A stretch of DNA of 64,000 nt, from the NCBI GenBank assembly GCA_037903355.1, contig JBAJFE010000009.1:1302001-1366000 (forward strand), read 5' to 3'. This document shows, in pieces, positions 39,401 to 49,849 of this stretch. The first letter of the stretch is position 1. Each line of letters opens with the position of its first letter. The stretch is from Trichuris trichiura (lineage: Eukaryota; Nematoda; Enoplea; Trichinellida; Trichuridae). The notes below the pieces were generated by a model, which was given only the letters and a program-made list of their open reading frames with translations, had not been told where the DNA came from and searched no databases. Made by a program: the position numbers and the translations under genes.

Positions 39401-39534
39401 AAATATTTTCACGGAGCATAGCCATTTTGGAAAAAAAAGAAACAAAACGCGGCTAGCTTTTTCCATTGATCGTTCCAGTGTGACCAATCACAGTCACTGG
39501 CCAGAACGATGGCGTTTAAGAAAACAAAACTGCG
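30500..39534. other. Intergenic between caudal and labial, 9 kb
   Basis: The caudal and labial genes converge on this stretch. It is mostly AT-rich with short open frames. The longest (120 codons at 38510-38872 and 133 codons at 39055-39456) lie just past the labial 3' end, on the opposite strand to labial, and match no family I know. No other homeobox was seen on either strand. A 10-bp-arm hairpin lies at 37557-37601. Confidence 0.45.
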
Positions 39535-42500
39535 TCACAATTTTGCAAAATTAATATTGCCGCCGCTGGCTTCGGTGGTCATCTGCTGAGCTTTGTGTTG
39601 CAACATGAGCGGTGACGAAAAGAGCTCCGTTACCGAAGGCACCGTAATGGCGTCGGGGCGGCCGGAAAATGTTAAACTACCACCGGACGACATTAAGGCA
39701 AAACCTTTCTCCTTCAAGTGCTTTTTCTGCTTCATACGTCTGTTCTGAAACCATATCTTCACCTGCGTTTCATTTAGCCCAAGAAGAGCTGCTATTTCGA
39801 TTCTGCGAGCCCGCGTCAAGTAACGGTTCGTATGAAACTCTTTTTCCAATTCGGTTAATTGCTTTGTCGTAAAATTTGTCCTATTTGGGGCGCAGGCGGC
39901 TGTAGCTGCCTCTGAGCAACCGTCAACACTGCCATCCAATTCCGACGACGAATTTGGTAAGGCTCTATTTTTTCCCGCGTTATTTTTGCCACGATTAGAT
40001 CCACCGGTTGGGCTATTCGTACTAGCTGAAATAAAAATAAAACTGTAAACCGTGAAGCGATTGAAAGCGAGAAAAAAAGCACATATAAGCTGTACAAGGT
40101 TATAGTGGGCACAGGTTTCGCTCCAAACTTTTCAAACCAAAAATTAGCATATCTTGGGCCACCCAAAGCCTAAATAACCGGACAAACCTTCCTAACGCGT
40201 CCCGCCTTTTTTCCTTTTGCCATTTAGTGACAGACAGCCTCTTATCAACAGAAGCTGCTAAAAAAAGCTATAGACTTCCACCTAACGTTGTTTAGTTGAT
40301 AACTTAGCATCAAACGCAGGTTCAGGCAAACTAAGAAACTAACAAATCAATGATCGGCTGCCTAAAAGTATCAAAAATATGACGGAGACATATTTCTCCA
40401 ATTCTCTCTTGTAGCAAGCGAATTAGGACAGAACGAACAGCGCCATTTTCACACTTCATGAAACGACGAGATGCGCGGAACATTCAACCAATCACGTACG
40501 GCTGAGATGGAAAAGATCGGCTGCTGTTGTTAGAAATAGATAAATCCTGTCGGAAGAACAGTAGAACCCAAGAGACCTTATACATTATGGAGATGACCAA
40601 GTCAGTTGTGGCATCCCTTTTTTGATGGACGAACACCGAAAGATATAATGCATTCCTATTCATGGCCGCATGGACTCGCGACAACGTTATCACCATAAGA
40701 ATAGGATTGATTTAAGGAGAGTTAGTTTCCTTATTCGTAAAACTGGAAGCGCGCAAGTCCATATGGAAAGTGATGATTAAGGAAAAATTGTAACTTCTGC
40801 TTTTGGTCAACATCTGCTTTGCCTGCGAGACGCGGGGTTGCAAGCGAATGCAGTCGCTGCGTTTGGCCTGAAACTGTCAATACTAGTACGGATTGTCAAA
40901 TGTTTGAAAAGGGCAAAAAAAACTTCAGTTTTGCCAGCAGCAGGCGATCGTTTCAAACGAGGCCAACCGGAGAAGTTGAAACAACAACAACAACATCATC
41001 GCTTGCGTGAGTCAGCCGCTACGTCAATCACAACAGTCCCTTTGGAGACAAATCTGATGGTAAACTATTCCGTATTAATCATTTCGGGATACAACTCCAA
41101 CGCATACGGAATGCTTTGCCTACGAAAGCCTACTAAGCGATCTCTCTTTTTATGGACAGTATGGATGTCCCAATGTCCCGCCTCTAATGATGCGGATGAA
41201 GGCGAGTCCCATTGCAACATCCATCCAATGTCGCATCAGAGAAAAACTCACTAATTTTACAACTATTACGAGCGGCATAGACGAAGTGGTCCTCAGGGAA
41301 AGCGGTGACATTTCTACCTTTTTATAATCGGCACAAAGCGGCTCTCTTTTTGAAATTAAAAATGTTTCATTTTCAATTCCCATCAATGGCAGTCTTTTAT
41401 TGGCCGCTCCCTCAGCGATTGGGCCGCAAAGTGGGTGCCGTACAACTCGGTAACTTTTGAAATAATAAACCATACAGAGAAGCTGAGCTCTATTGCAAAG
41501 ATAAACGTGCGTCAGCGGGGAGCATTTGCCTGTTTGCTAACACAGCGAAACTGGAAGAGATGGGCAATTAATTGCCTAAAAAGGCACCAAATCGCAGCGC
41601 GTCGGAACAGGAAATATTGAAATTTTAAAAAAATAGTCGCAAGGGAACAAAGCATTGCTGAATCTGACGCGTATACGAACTGACATCAGCGTCCGGTTTC
41701 CATTCGATGATGCACGTCTAGCTTTGTCTGACAGTCGGACCGACACGACGGTCAAAGCGTCTGTGCTAACATGTTTTAAAAATTTTCCCGCCAAAACAAG
41801 ATGGTTCGTCTCCGGCACGCAACCATCAAAGCTGCCGATCGTTCGGTCAAATGAGCGCTAGGAATATTGGCTGACTTAACTTGGCAGGTGGAACAATGGA
41901 ACGCGCAAATTGACCTTATGATACGTTGACGTACCGTGTAACATCAACCGAACCGCGTGTCCGGGTCAGCAGCTCTGCTACTGTGCATTCGTCATTGAGT
42001 CACTGACCTCTTAAGAGGTCTAACGAAATGGTGATAGAAAAAAGAGAAACAAAGCTTACCAACTCTGGGGGCGCTTCTTCGAATCTGCATCCATTTGTAA
42101 GTAGTGGAACCGGGTTGGGATGTCGGCTGCCTTATGCTATCCGAGGAATTGAATCCGCTACCGCGGGAGCCACTTACGGACGAGGTTACAACGGGTGAGC
42201 CACCAAAAGAAGTGTAGTCATTTGGGCTTGATAAAGGGGCGCTATAGGCCAGCATTCCTGAAGCTTCGTACTGGCAAAGACTAAAGCCGGATGATGGCAT
42301 ATTGGCTGTACGTGAGCTACCACCATCCATACCAAACTTGAAGCCAAAATTAAACGAGCCCATTGGCCTTTGCTGTTGGTCTGTGGCACCTGGCTGTATA
42401 CAGTAGGAATGGGAGCCCACGCAACAACGGTCCGAATGATCAAAGGGTATAAATCCATTTCTCCTTTGTATACTGGCATCAGCGGCGGGAGGAGAGAGAT

Positions 42501-42786
42501 CTCTGCCGTGTTGCAAACAGGAGCTATGACCATCGTTAGACTGGCTGGCAGCAGCGTGCACAAGATTGTCAAAAGATTGGTCAGCATTGGAACCGCAACC
42601 GTAGGCGGAACCCACTACGTCACCCAGGCAACCGCCTTGACTTCCTTCGGGGAGTCGATGAGCAGCATCGTCGCCAGCCGCTGCTGGCAGGCAACATAGC
42701 GGATTTTGGCCCAGATCATAGGGAGAATAATTGGTTGTCGCCAGTTTGGATCCATTAACTTTTTTAAAAATCATATCACAGCTCAT
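39535..42786 (-). CDS. lab: Hox1 homeodomain transcription factor, labial (2 exons)
   Basis: Exon 1 is 42786-42060 and exon 2 is 40025-39535, joined in phase across a 2.0-kb GT-AG intron; 405 residues. The hexapeptide region [10 protein letters not shown] (YKWM at 230-233) is the labial form that binds Exd/Pbx. The homeodomain at about 287-346 has the Hox1 signature [31 protein letters not shown] and [19 protein letters not shown]. The single intron lies between hexapeptide and homeobox, and the homeobox itself is not split. Labial proteins specify the most anterior Hox domain. A second ATG lies four codons in. The tail is short (59 residues). The caudal-type site, E-box and CCAAT cluster at 42966-43052 is a likely promoter region. 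Confidence 0.95.
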
Positions 42787-44080
42787 AACAATAAATTACA
42801 AATCCTAAAGACGCCAATCAATCCACTGACAGTCGTCGTCGTCGCTGCGAGCAATCGCTCGTCGTCACCACGATCGTCTGAAAGCAATATTGGAACACGC
42901 GATGAGTGAGAGAGCACTGTGCGGCTACAGCTCCTGACGGCGGGACGCTGAACGCGAGCATGCGGTATCATAAATCACAAAAAATTTGCCCACCGAGAGC
43001 GGTGACAGTTCAAAAGAAACGCCATGTCACGTGACAATGATTGACCAATCAGCAAAAGCGTTCATTCCTGTCATACGGACCAGTCTTAGCAAGGTCTGCC
43101 AACGTCGGTTAAGATAAATAGGCCACTGTCGTCGATGGCGTGTGACTGGCGCAGCTGCATGCCGTGGTCGGCTTGCCTTTGTGATTGCTTGATAAAAGCC
43201 AACTGTTCTCCCATCCCGTAGGGCCAAGTTGGGCGCAGCTGTTGCCCGTCTGCACTGCATCGTTGAAATCAATGTCTAACAAGAGACTGGCGCAACGTAC
43301 GGCTGTCGCGCGCTACTTTCAACCGCGTCATTTGACACACGAGATTTGTTCACTTAGTTCTCTGCTATTGCTGCAGCGATGGGTGCTCTTGAAAACTGGG
43401 TATCCATCCATCCATCCTTAGGGAGTACATGTTAGGCTTTAGTTTTAATCAACTCCTTTTGTAGCTTATGCTCAAGGGCATATACTTAAATTACGCATCC
43501 TTCGCTATGCAATCATTGATCGAAGAAATTTGATCTTCTTACATTCTCGCCTTGCAATGACATTTCTCGCATCAGGTGTCGACCAGGAAAAACGTGAGCT
43601 TAATGGGCGGTCATTCCGCCCTGCGCGGTTGTTTACAGGATACTGCCTACATTTCGGACTAAAATTTAAAAATGCCAACATCCTTTTGCCGCCTTGACTT
43701 GTCGTATGATGAACCAATCAAGATTAGTATGCGCAAATGCACCCTGGAAAATTTGCATAGCCTTTATGGAAGCGGAATTTTCAGGACAACATTGCATATG
43801 GTAGCATACACATACTCAAAACAGCCGCCTATAGTTCGAAAGAGTCAATAATAAATCATCGCTTTTTCAAGGCACGTAGACGCGCTGAAAAGCTGAGCTC
43901 GCGTGTGTATGCTTGCGTGCGCGAATAAAAGGAGAAGGCTGAAGGTGTGCGTGCGCAATACAGCGGGATTTTTCACACGGTGCATTAACGACTAGACGAT
44001 AAAATAAGGCGAAATAAACGTGTTGGCATTGCAATGATGTGTACATGCCCTGATATGAGACCAAACGTAACAAAGGCTGG
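42787..44080. other. Spacer between labial start and Hox3 end, 1.3 kb
   Basis: It carries the labial upstream region and the Hox3 3' UTR. There is no room for a Hox2/proboscipedia gene, and no homeobox or hexapeptide fragment is visible on either strand. Confidence 0.6.
42966..43052 (-). promoter_or_regulatory. Candidate labial upstream element: Cdx site, Meis site, E-box, Pbx-like site, CCAAT
   Basis: In plus-strand order: TCATAAA at 42968-42974 (a caudal TTTATGA site on the minus strand), TGACAG at 43003-43008 (Meis/Hth type), palindrome GTCACGTGAC at 43026-43035, TGATTGAC at 43038-43045 (Exd/Pbx type) and CCAATCA at 43045-43051. It starts 180 bases upstream of the labial ATG. The motifs are visible in the sequence; binding is inferred. 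Confidence 0.35.
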
Positions 44081-47000
44081 TCACAAGCCTTCCGACAGTG
44101 AGCAGTGCTGAAAAGCGGAGGCAACAGCATTGGGCACCCAAGGTTGAGGTGCAGCGTCACCTATCAGCGACGGGACGCAACCCTCATTTAGGGTGATCAT
44201 TGGAGGTAAGGAAGCAAGCCTGAAGTTTGAGGTAATGGTATTAGGTGAGAGAGCGGGAAAGGAAGCAGTATTTTGGCCTGATGTGAGCTTCATATTTCGA
44301 CCGCAAGGGGCATCCGGGTTGCCGCCCAGTTTGACCCCATTCACCGAACCTGATAGCCTTTCGTACGACCCGTCGCAAGCCACCAGGCAACCCATCGTAT
44401 TGGACACCGGCGGTCGTCGCGAGGAGACCGTATGACCACCACCGCCGCCGCCTGCAGTGGCCACTGCTTGATATGAGGGCATCATGGTCTGTAGAACAAT
44501 GGGAGACGATGACAGACATAATCTGGCCGGCCCAAAAATGTCCACCTTATTTCTGACGACATTGGAATGACGCTCATCGGCGCCCTTCATGTTTCGCTCG
44601 TTCTTTTTCATCTTCATGCGACGATTTTGAAACCATATTTTGATTTGTCGCTCGCTGAGTAGCAACGATTCGGCCAACTCTTGGCGCCTCGACTTCGACA
44701 GGTATCGACTAAAATGGAACTCCTTTTCCAATTCAACCAACTGGTGATTCGTATAGGCTGTTCGGGTGCGTTTTTGAACCAATGAAAAATCGTCTAAAAC
44801 AATTCTTACTTTATGCATTCATACAGCGAGGCGCGTTTCTACAACGATGGCTAATTATACTCAATGGATCGTCGATGGTGAACTAAAAAGCGCTTTTGGT
44901 GACAATGGATTTATCATTGGAAAATCGCCTTCCCGCCGCTACTCTACGGCACGTCAAGGCAAAGCTGGCAGGCTTACGGAGGGCTCAAATTCATTATGCA
45001 ACATTTTTGACAAAGAACTTTTACGTATTAACGTACATGCGCTTAAAAAGAGTTCAAAGTTTTAGTAATAGGGTCATTCAAAATGGGACGACCACTTTTA
45101 AGCCCATTATGAGTCTATGGTGCAAAACGCCTACAGTTAAATCAACATTAAGCAAAAAAAAGTTAACTTATTCGCTTCAAAGGCCGCAATCGCGCGGCGC
45201 GGCTCATCAATCACATCGCGGAAAAATCAATATTTCCTTCCTTCCCATAAATGGCAGCAAAATGTTGTCGGTAATGAGCTCTGCGCGCTTAGATGTAAAA
45301 ATACGCCGACTATTGAAAATGGAGTCGCATTTTCACAAAAGGTGAAACAAGCTAAATAAAGCGCGTAAAAGAACATTACCGCCAATGAGGGAAGAACAAA
45401 GTTAACAATAAGCGCGCGCGGGAAACGAGGTCGTCTTTTGGAGGTTTCTTCTTTTTAAAACTATTATCAGCCAATCAAATGCTCATCTTACAATCGTAAT
45501 AATCATTTTACGCTAGTGAAACGCAATTGTACAAAACTCCGCAGCGGCGGAATGGAAGAAAAGATAATTATCATTGCAGGCCATAGATTAAACAGATTGG
45601 AGGAAAACAAGGACACTTCAAGGACGCAGCGACAATGTCGTACGCGCTTTTTTGATTTCTAAGGAAAACATCAGCTAAGAGTGTTTGTTACGCGAACGCT
45701 ATGGAAATCAATTTTCAATCACCGCTAGGGTCCTTCAAGGCAATGGGACAAGTCCTCACTTCATTCAATCCAAAAGACATCAATTACAATTACAGACGTC
45801 ACCGCGAACGTACATTAAGCTCTGCTGCTCAATTTGAATCGTACAATATGTTTTAGTATAATACAGATTAAAGAAAAAACCTCAATGAAAACTAAAAAGA
45901 CGTTGAATAAGATGAATGAGAGAGTTGCTCAAAAAATACTGCCATATGCTAAACTGACGGCTGACCTCCTACTACTCCGTAGATGAAATCTATTAACTGC
46001 TTCGTTTGATTATGGAAGGTCTCATAACACCTTAAAGTTAGTAGAAGCTCTCCAGTGAAGGTTGGTAAAAACGTCACGTTAAAATTTTCACGGAAGGCAT
46101 TTAGAATTGGTTAAAAGCAAACTTGCTTATCAATACCGTTGATAAGCAGCACAAACATTTGTCTGACGAAATTTGGGAAAAGAAAGCTCACGTCGTCAAC
46201 GGGAAGATTACGATAGGAGCTGTGACCTTGAAGGAAGTTAAATTTTTCCATCTTCTCTATTTTGCTGTTTTGCAGACGGACGAAACGAACGAGAGAATGA
46301 AGTCGTAAAATTGTTTTCGCGAACCGACTCGCCAACGCTGAGCAGTTAGCTCATTGTAGAAGAGAGGAGACAAGAAGGCATCCGCGCCAGGAACGCGGCT
46401 TAAGCTTTCCTGTCGGTGGGCTCAAACGAGTGACGAGCGGCAAGCAAGAAAACGAAAATAAAAAATCGGCACTGACGGCAAATGCCATCAATCAAAATTT
46501 TGGGATATTCAGTCGAATGAGATTGACTTGGCAACCAACCGACAAGCTGCCCTCGCGCGGTCTACCTTCAAAACTGGCTCAGCGCCCACTTATAGATCGG
46601 AGGCAACCTGCGGAATCAGTGCTGTAAATCAAGCAAAGTTCACAACGTCACATTTGGCCCGATGAGTCAAAGGGCCAACGAGACGAGTGACTGCGGCCAG
46701 CCGGACGGATTGCCATTAAAAAAGCGGTGACATTTTTGGAGCGCCTATTAACAAATAAGATAAATGCTAAAAACATTGCAACCGGCTTTCTCGCCAGCAT
46801 GTTGGGGCTTCTCCATATAGCGCCAACGGTATATGCAAAAATCGTCTGGAATTTCAAAGCTCTTCAACCGATTTAACGTGGAACAAAAAATGCACGTCTG
46901 CAGCTGGAAGATAAGACGGGCGGCTCTCAAATAAAGCGTAGCTAACGTCAGCAACATCCAGCAAGTCTGCTACACCATATCCACGTCCTATAGAGTGCAG

Positions 47001-48252
47001 AGTTTTGGGTGACCTTTGGGAAATGTCTATTTTTGACCATACGTCTCTAACGCGCATCATTTATAGATATTGAACAGCTGCGCATACGTCACGAGAACGA
47101 CGTAGAGTGCTGCAATATTCTCTCTATGAGTATAAAACCAAACAACGCCGCTTTTGTGCTATAATTGAAATGGCTGAAACTTTAAAAATATTATTTATAC
47201 GCTTATTTTGGGCAATACGGACTCATCGCTGCTAAGAAAATCAGAGAAATACAACCAATTAAAATAGCTGAAGTCTAAATTATGCATATTAATTATGAAA
47301 TTTGAATTCTAACGATGTCAAGACTGGTACGAGATATGCGCGAAAGTGGCTTACTGACTTACGTGGCGACCCGACAGTTGTATATACAAATAAAAAAACA
47401 ATTTCTTGTCTAACTGCTAATATATCGACCGCACATTAAATTTCTCGTCCTGCTAACGTGGATACGTTTATAAAGAAAGAAAAAAGTGACTTGCAAAGAT
47501 CTATTGGATAGATAACAATTCGGAGCACATCAAAAGTAACATATTCAGCCAAACTGATCCTGACTGTTGTAAGCTTCAGCTAAGCTCTGACCAATAAGGA
47601 GCCGAGAAAAGTTGAGGGCCCAAATAAGGCTGCGTCTACGCAGCTTAAAAACAAGCTGCTTTCGATGGCGGCTGATCAAAACTTCAAGGCTTTATAGTCA
47701 AAGCCTAACGCGTCGAAATTCGATTAACCAATCTCGCGTCTATTCAGCCAGACGGGCTGATCCTTTTGAGATAATAAGTCGCATTTTTGATAAGCAACAA
47801 TAGGCTTGCCGCCACGCGGCAGGACAAACAAACAGCAGCGCAGCTGAGCAGACTTTGCCGCCAATTTTGGAGTTGAACAAAAAAATAAACTTTAAAAAGC
47901 CGAAACGAACAGGCGGCAATTACTTACCCGCTTTACGCGCAACATTGGATGACAGGTCGGATGTAGGGCGATGGGCGCGACCTCTGCCACCAGGGCGCGA
48001 CTCCTTCATCCAAGGGAAGATTCCATTGCTTTGATTATCGTTGTTCACCGTATGGTCATGTGACACCGGTTCGTTGCTGCTACCGATCGGAGATGACGAG
48101 CTCCCATGAGTTGACGCGTAAAAGCTGCTAGACGTTGGATATATAGTCGATGATGCGGTCGTCCTCGATGACGGCGGTGAAGCGAGTAGCAAACTGACGT
48201 CTTGGGACAAAAAAGAGCCCTCAGCGGATCGGCAATGACCGGGATGATCCAT
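44081..48252 (-). CDS. Hox3: Hox3 homeodomain transcription factor (2 exons)
   Basis: Exon 1 is 48252-47928 and exon 2 is 44793-44081, in phase across a 3.1-kb GT-AG intron; 345 residues. The hexapeptide [11 protein letters not shown] (FPWM at 79-82) is the Hox3 form. The homeodomain at about 115-174 reads [20 protein letters not shown], then [17 protein letters not shown], then [28 protein letters not shown] places it with Hox3 rather than Hox4. A 170-residue Gly/Pro/Ser-rich tail follows. The start is the first ATG in a frame that stays open further upstream, so an additional 5' exon is possible. It lies in the same orientation as labial, 1.3 kb from it. Hox3 is lost in Caenorhabditis but is ancestral in animals with bilateral symmetry. 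Alternative: a zen-like derivative, but the conserved hexapeptide argues against that. Confidence 0.92.
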
Positions 48253-48480
48253 GCGTGGCAGTAGTTGGCCGCAAGAAACGATGGCGGTTCCCTTTTTTTG
48301 CCCCTCTCTGAACACTTTGCAAAGACAATTTCCCGCCGCACCGGCTTATCAGCGCTTGATATCAGTTATGGCGGGCTATGAATCTATCGCCGTGCCGCCG
48401 CGTACGTCATTAGGCTCTTTTTAATTGGCTCGTAAACAATGGTCCTCCCGAATGGGCGCGCGCGCGCGTGAGCGCCAATG

Positions 48481-48575
48481 CTTTATGCATCCTATATACA
48501 CCGATGCTCCGGAGACGTCTTAACCAATGGGGAAACATTTTGGCGAACACGTGATCAATCAATGCAACCAATCAA
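48481..48575 (-). promoter_or_regulatory. Candidate Hox3 upstream element: Cdx-like site, TATA, E-box, Hox/Pbx-like sites, CCAAT
   Basis: In plus-strand order: TTTATG at 48482-48487, TATATA at 48493-48498, CACGTG at 48548-48553, overlapping TGATCAATCAATG at 48552-48564 and CCAATCA at 48568-48574. It begins 230 bases upstream of the Hox3 ATG. Motif order and spacing resemble the element upstream of labial. Binding is inferred. Confidence 0.35.
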
Positions 48576-49770
48576 AAATGCCTAAGGCATTGATGACTGC
48601 TCGCTTAGCCGTCAGTCGCCGATGGGGAACAGTGGCTGAGTAGGGTGGTGACCGCACCCAAAATGTATCCCGCCAAGGCCCATCGAAGCGACAAAACGCG
48701 CCGCCACTTTTTGATAACGATGTTGCTGTGCTACGGGACGCGCCGTTCTGGCAAACAGTGTTGTCTGAATGCTGTTTGTTCAAAGACTGGTTTTCACCGA
48801 CCGTGAACACACATTGAACATCGTGCGCTTTTTCTATGATGTTGCCGACACGCGTAGCAGCACCAATATGCAAACGGTAGTATGCATCATTTGGCTGAGC
48901 GCGTTCGTCTGCTGACGTTGTCCAAAGTGTAGGCGTTTTATTTTATCACTGTTTGTACAAGAAATCAGCAGATGCGTTAAGAGAGAGAGCGAGAGAGAAC
49001 ATTACATTAAAGAGCGTTGGCGGGAATTTTCTGGTAGAAGTGAGCTGCTTTTGATTTGGCGCTGCTGTGCTGGCGGGTGGGTATTCAACAGCGAACGAGA
49101 GCGTAGTAGTAGTAATGGACGGCTGTTACTTTTTCCTCGTTGGCGACCGCTGTGTAAACGTGGGGCGCTGTTGGCGAGGACGCATCGTTGAGAACGCGGA
49201 ACGCTGCCGCCGCTGCCTAATACATCAAAAGAGCGGCTCCCTTTGCCTTGGGCAGTATTTTTGATAGCGGTCCCTTTAGAGCTGACAATAAATAATTGCC
49301 CGCGGATGACCGCCGCCAGTCGGAGCTGGAAAAACGATGACGGCTGATCGTTGAAAATTTATGAGCCATCAGCATTTCGGTAAGTCAGCCGTCGGTGTCA
49401 GGCAGACACGGCCGTTACCATTAATCTTTTGGGACGTTTGGCTGAGTTGTTGGCTCCGACAACGCTGGCGCGATCACAATCGACTGCCGTTGCTTGACGC
49501 TGCTGCGTTGCGCTGCTTTGCTCTGCACTGCATTGCATTGCATTGCGCTCTCTCTCTTTTCTGTTTTGTTGCCGATCATTCTTCAAGCTTCGGTCGCTTG
49601 TCAGTCTGTGCTGATGCGCCAACGGCTGTCAGCGTTTGTTCGCTCTCTCTCGCTCAGTCTGTCTCTTTCACTCTCCGTGTCGCTTTCTCTGCTTGTTCTT
49701 TAGCTTCTAGCAGCACACCATGGATCCAATGCAATCATCATTGATGACCATCATCGTTTATGACCCGCGC
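48576..49770. other. Spacer between Hox3 and the microRNA
   Basis: No protein-coding gene is supported. A purine run (GAGAGAGAGC type) lies near 48981-48996. A pentamer repeat of CATTG units lies at 49531-49546, followed by CT-rich sequence to about 49690. This would be the upstream region of the microRNA on the plus strand, and divergent from Hox3. Confidence 0.45.
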
Positions 49771-49849
49771 TTGCTCCTAGTATACCCTGTAGATCCGGGT
49801 TTTTGTAGATCAGTTCAGAAGCTCGTTTCTACAGGTATGTTAGGAGCAT
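49771..49849 (+). ncRNA. mir-993: mir-993 / mir-10 family microRNA precursor
   Basis: The 5' arm at 49783-49805 begins TACCCTGTAGATCCGGG, carrying the mir-10 family seed ACCCTGT. The 3' arm begins GAAGCTCGTTTCTACAGG (from 49819). From memory this matches Drosophila miR-993-3p at about 21 of 23 positions, and the GGG extension of the 5' arm is also miR-993-like rather than miR-10-like. The arms fold back through GCTCCTA (49773-49779) and TAGGAGC (49841-49847). mir-993 lies beside Hox3 in arthropods, which fits its position here. It is on the strand opposite Hox3. In the family the 3' arm is usually the main product; the sequence alone cannot show which arm is used here. Confidence 0.9.

Noticed and set aside
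38510..39456. Overlapping 120- and 133-codon plus-strand frames past the labial 3' end
   Set aside because: They show no family resemblance, overlap each other in different frames and lie antisense to the likely labial 3' UTR.
12330..46525. Shared short string GGGATATTCAGTC followed by GATGA or AATGA near 12330 and 46505
   Set aside because: The match covers only about 19 bases with one mismatch, and the flanks do not align, so it does not establish a repeat family.
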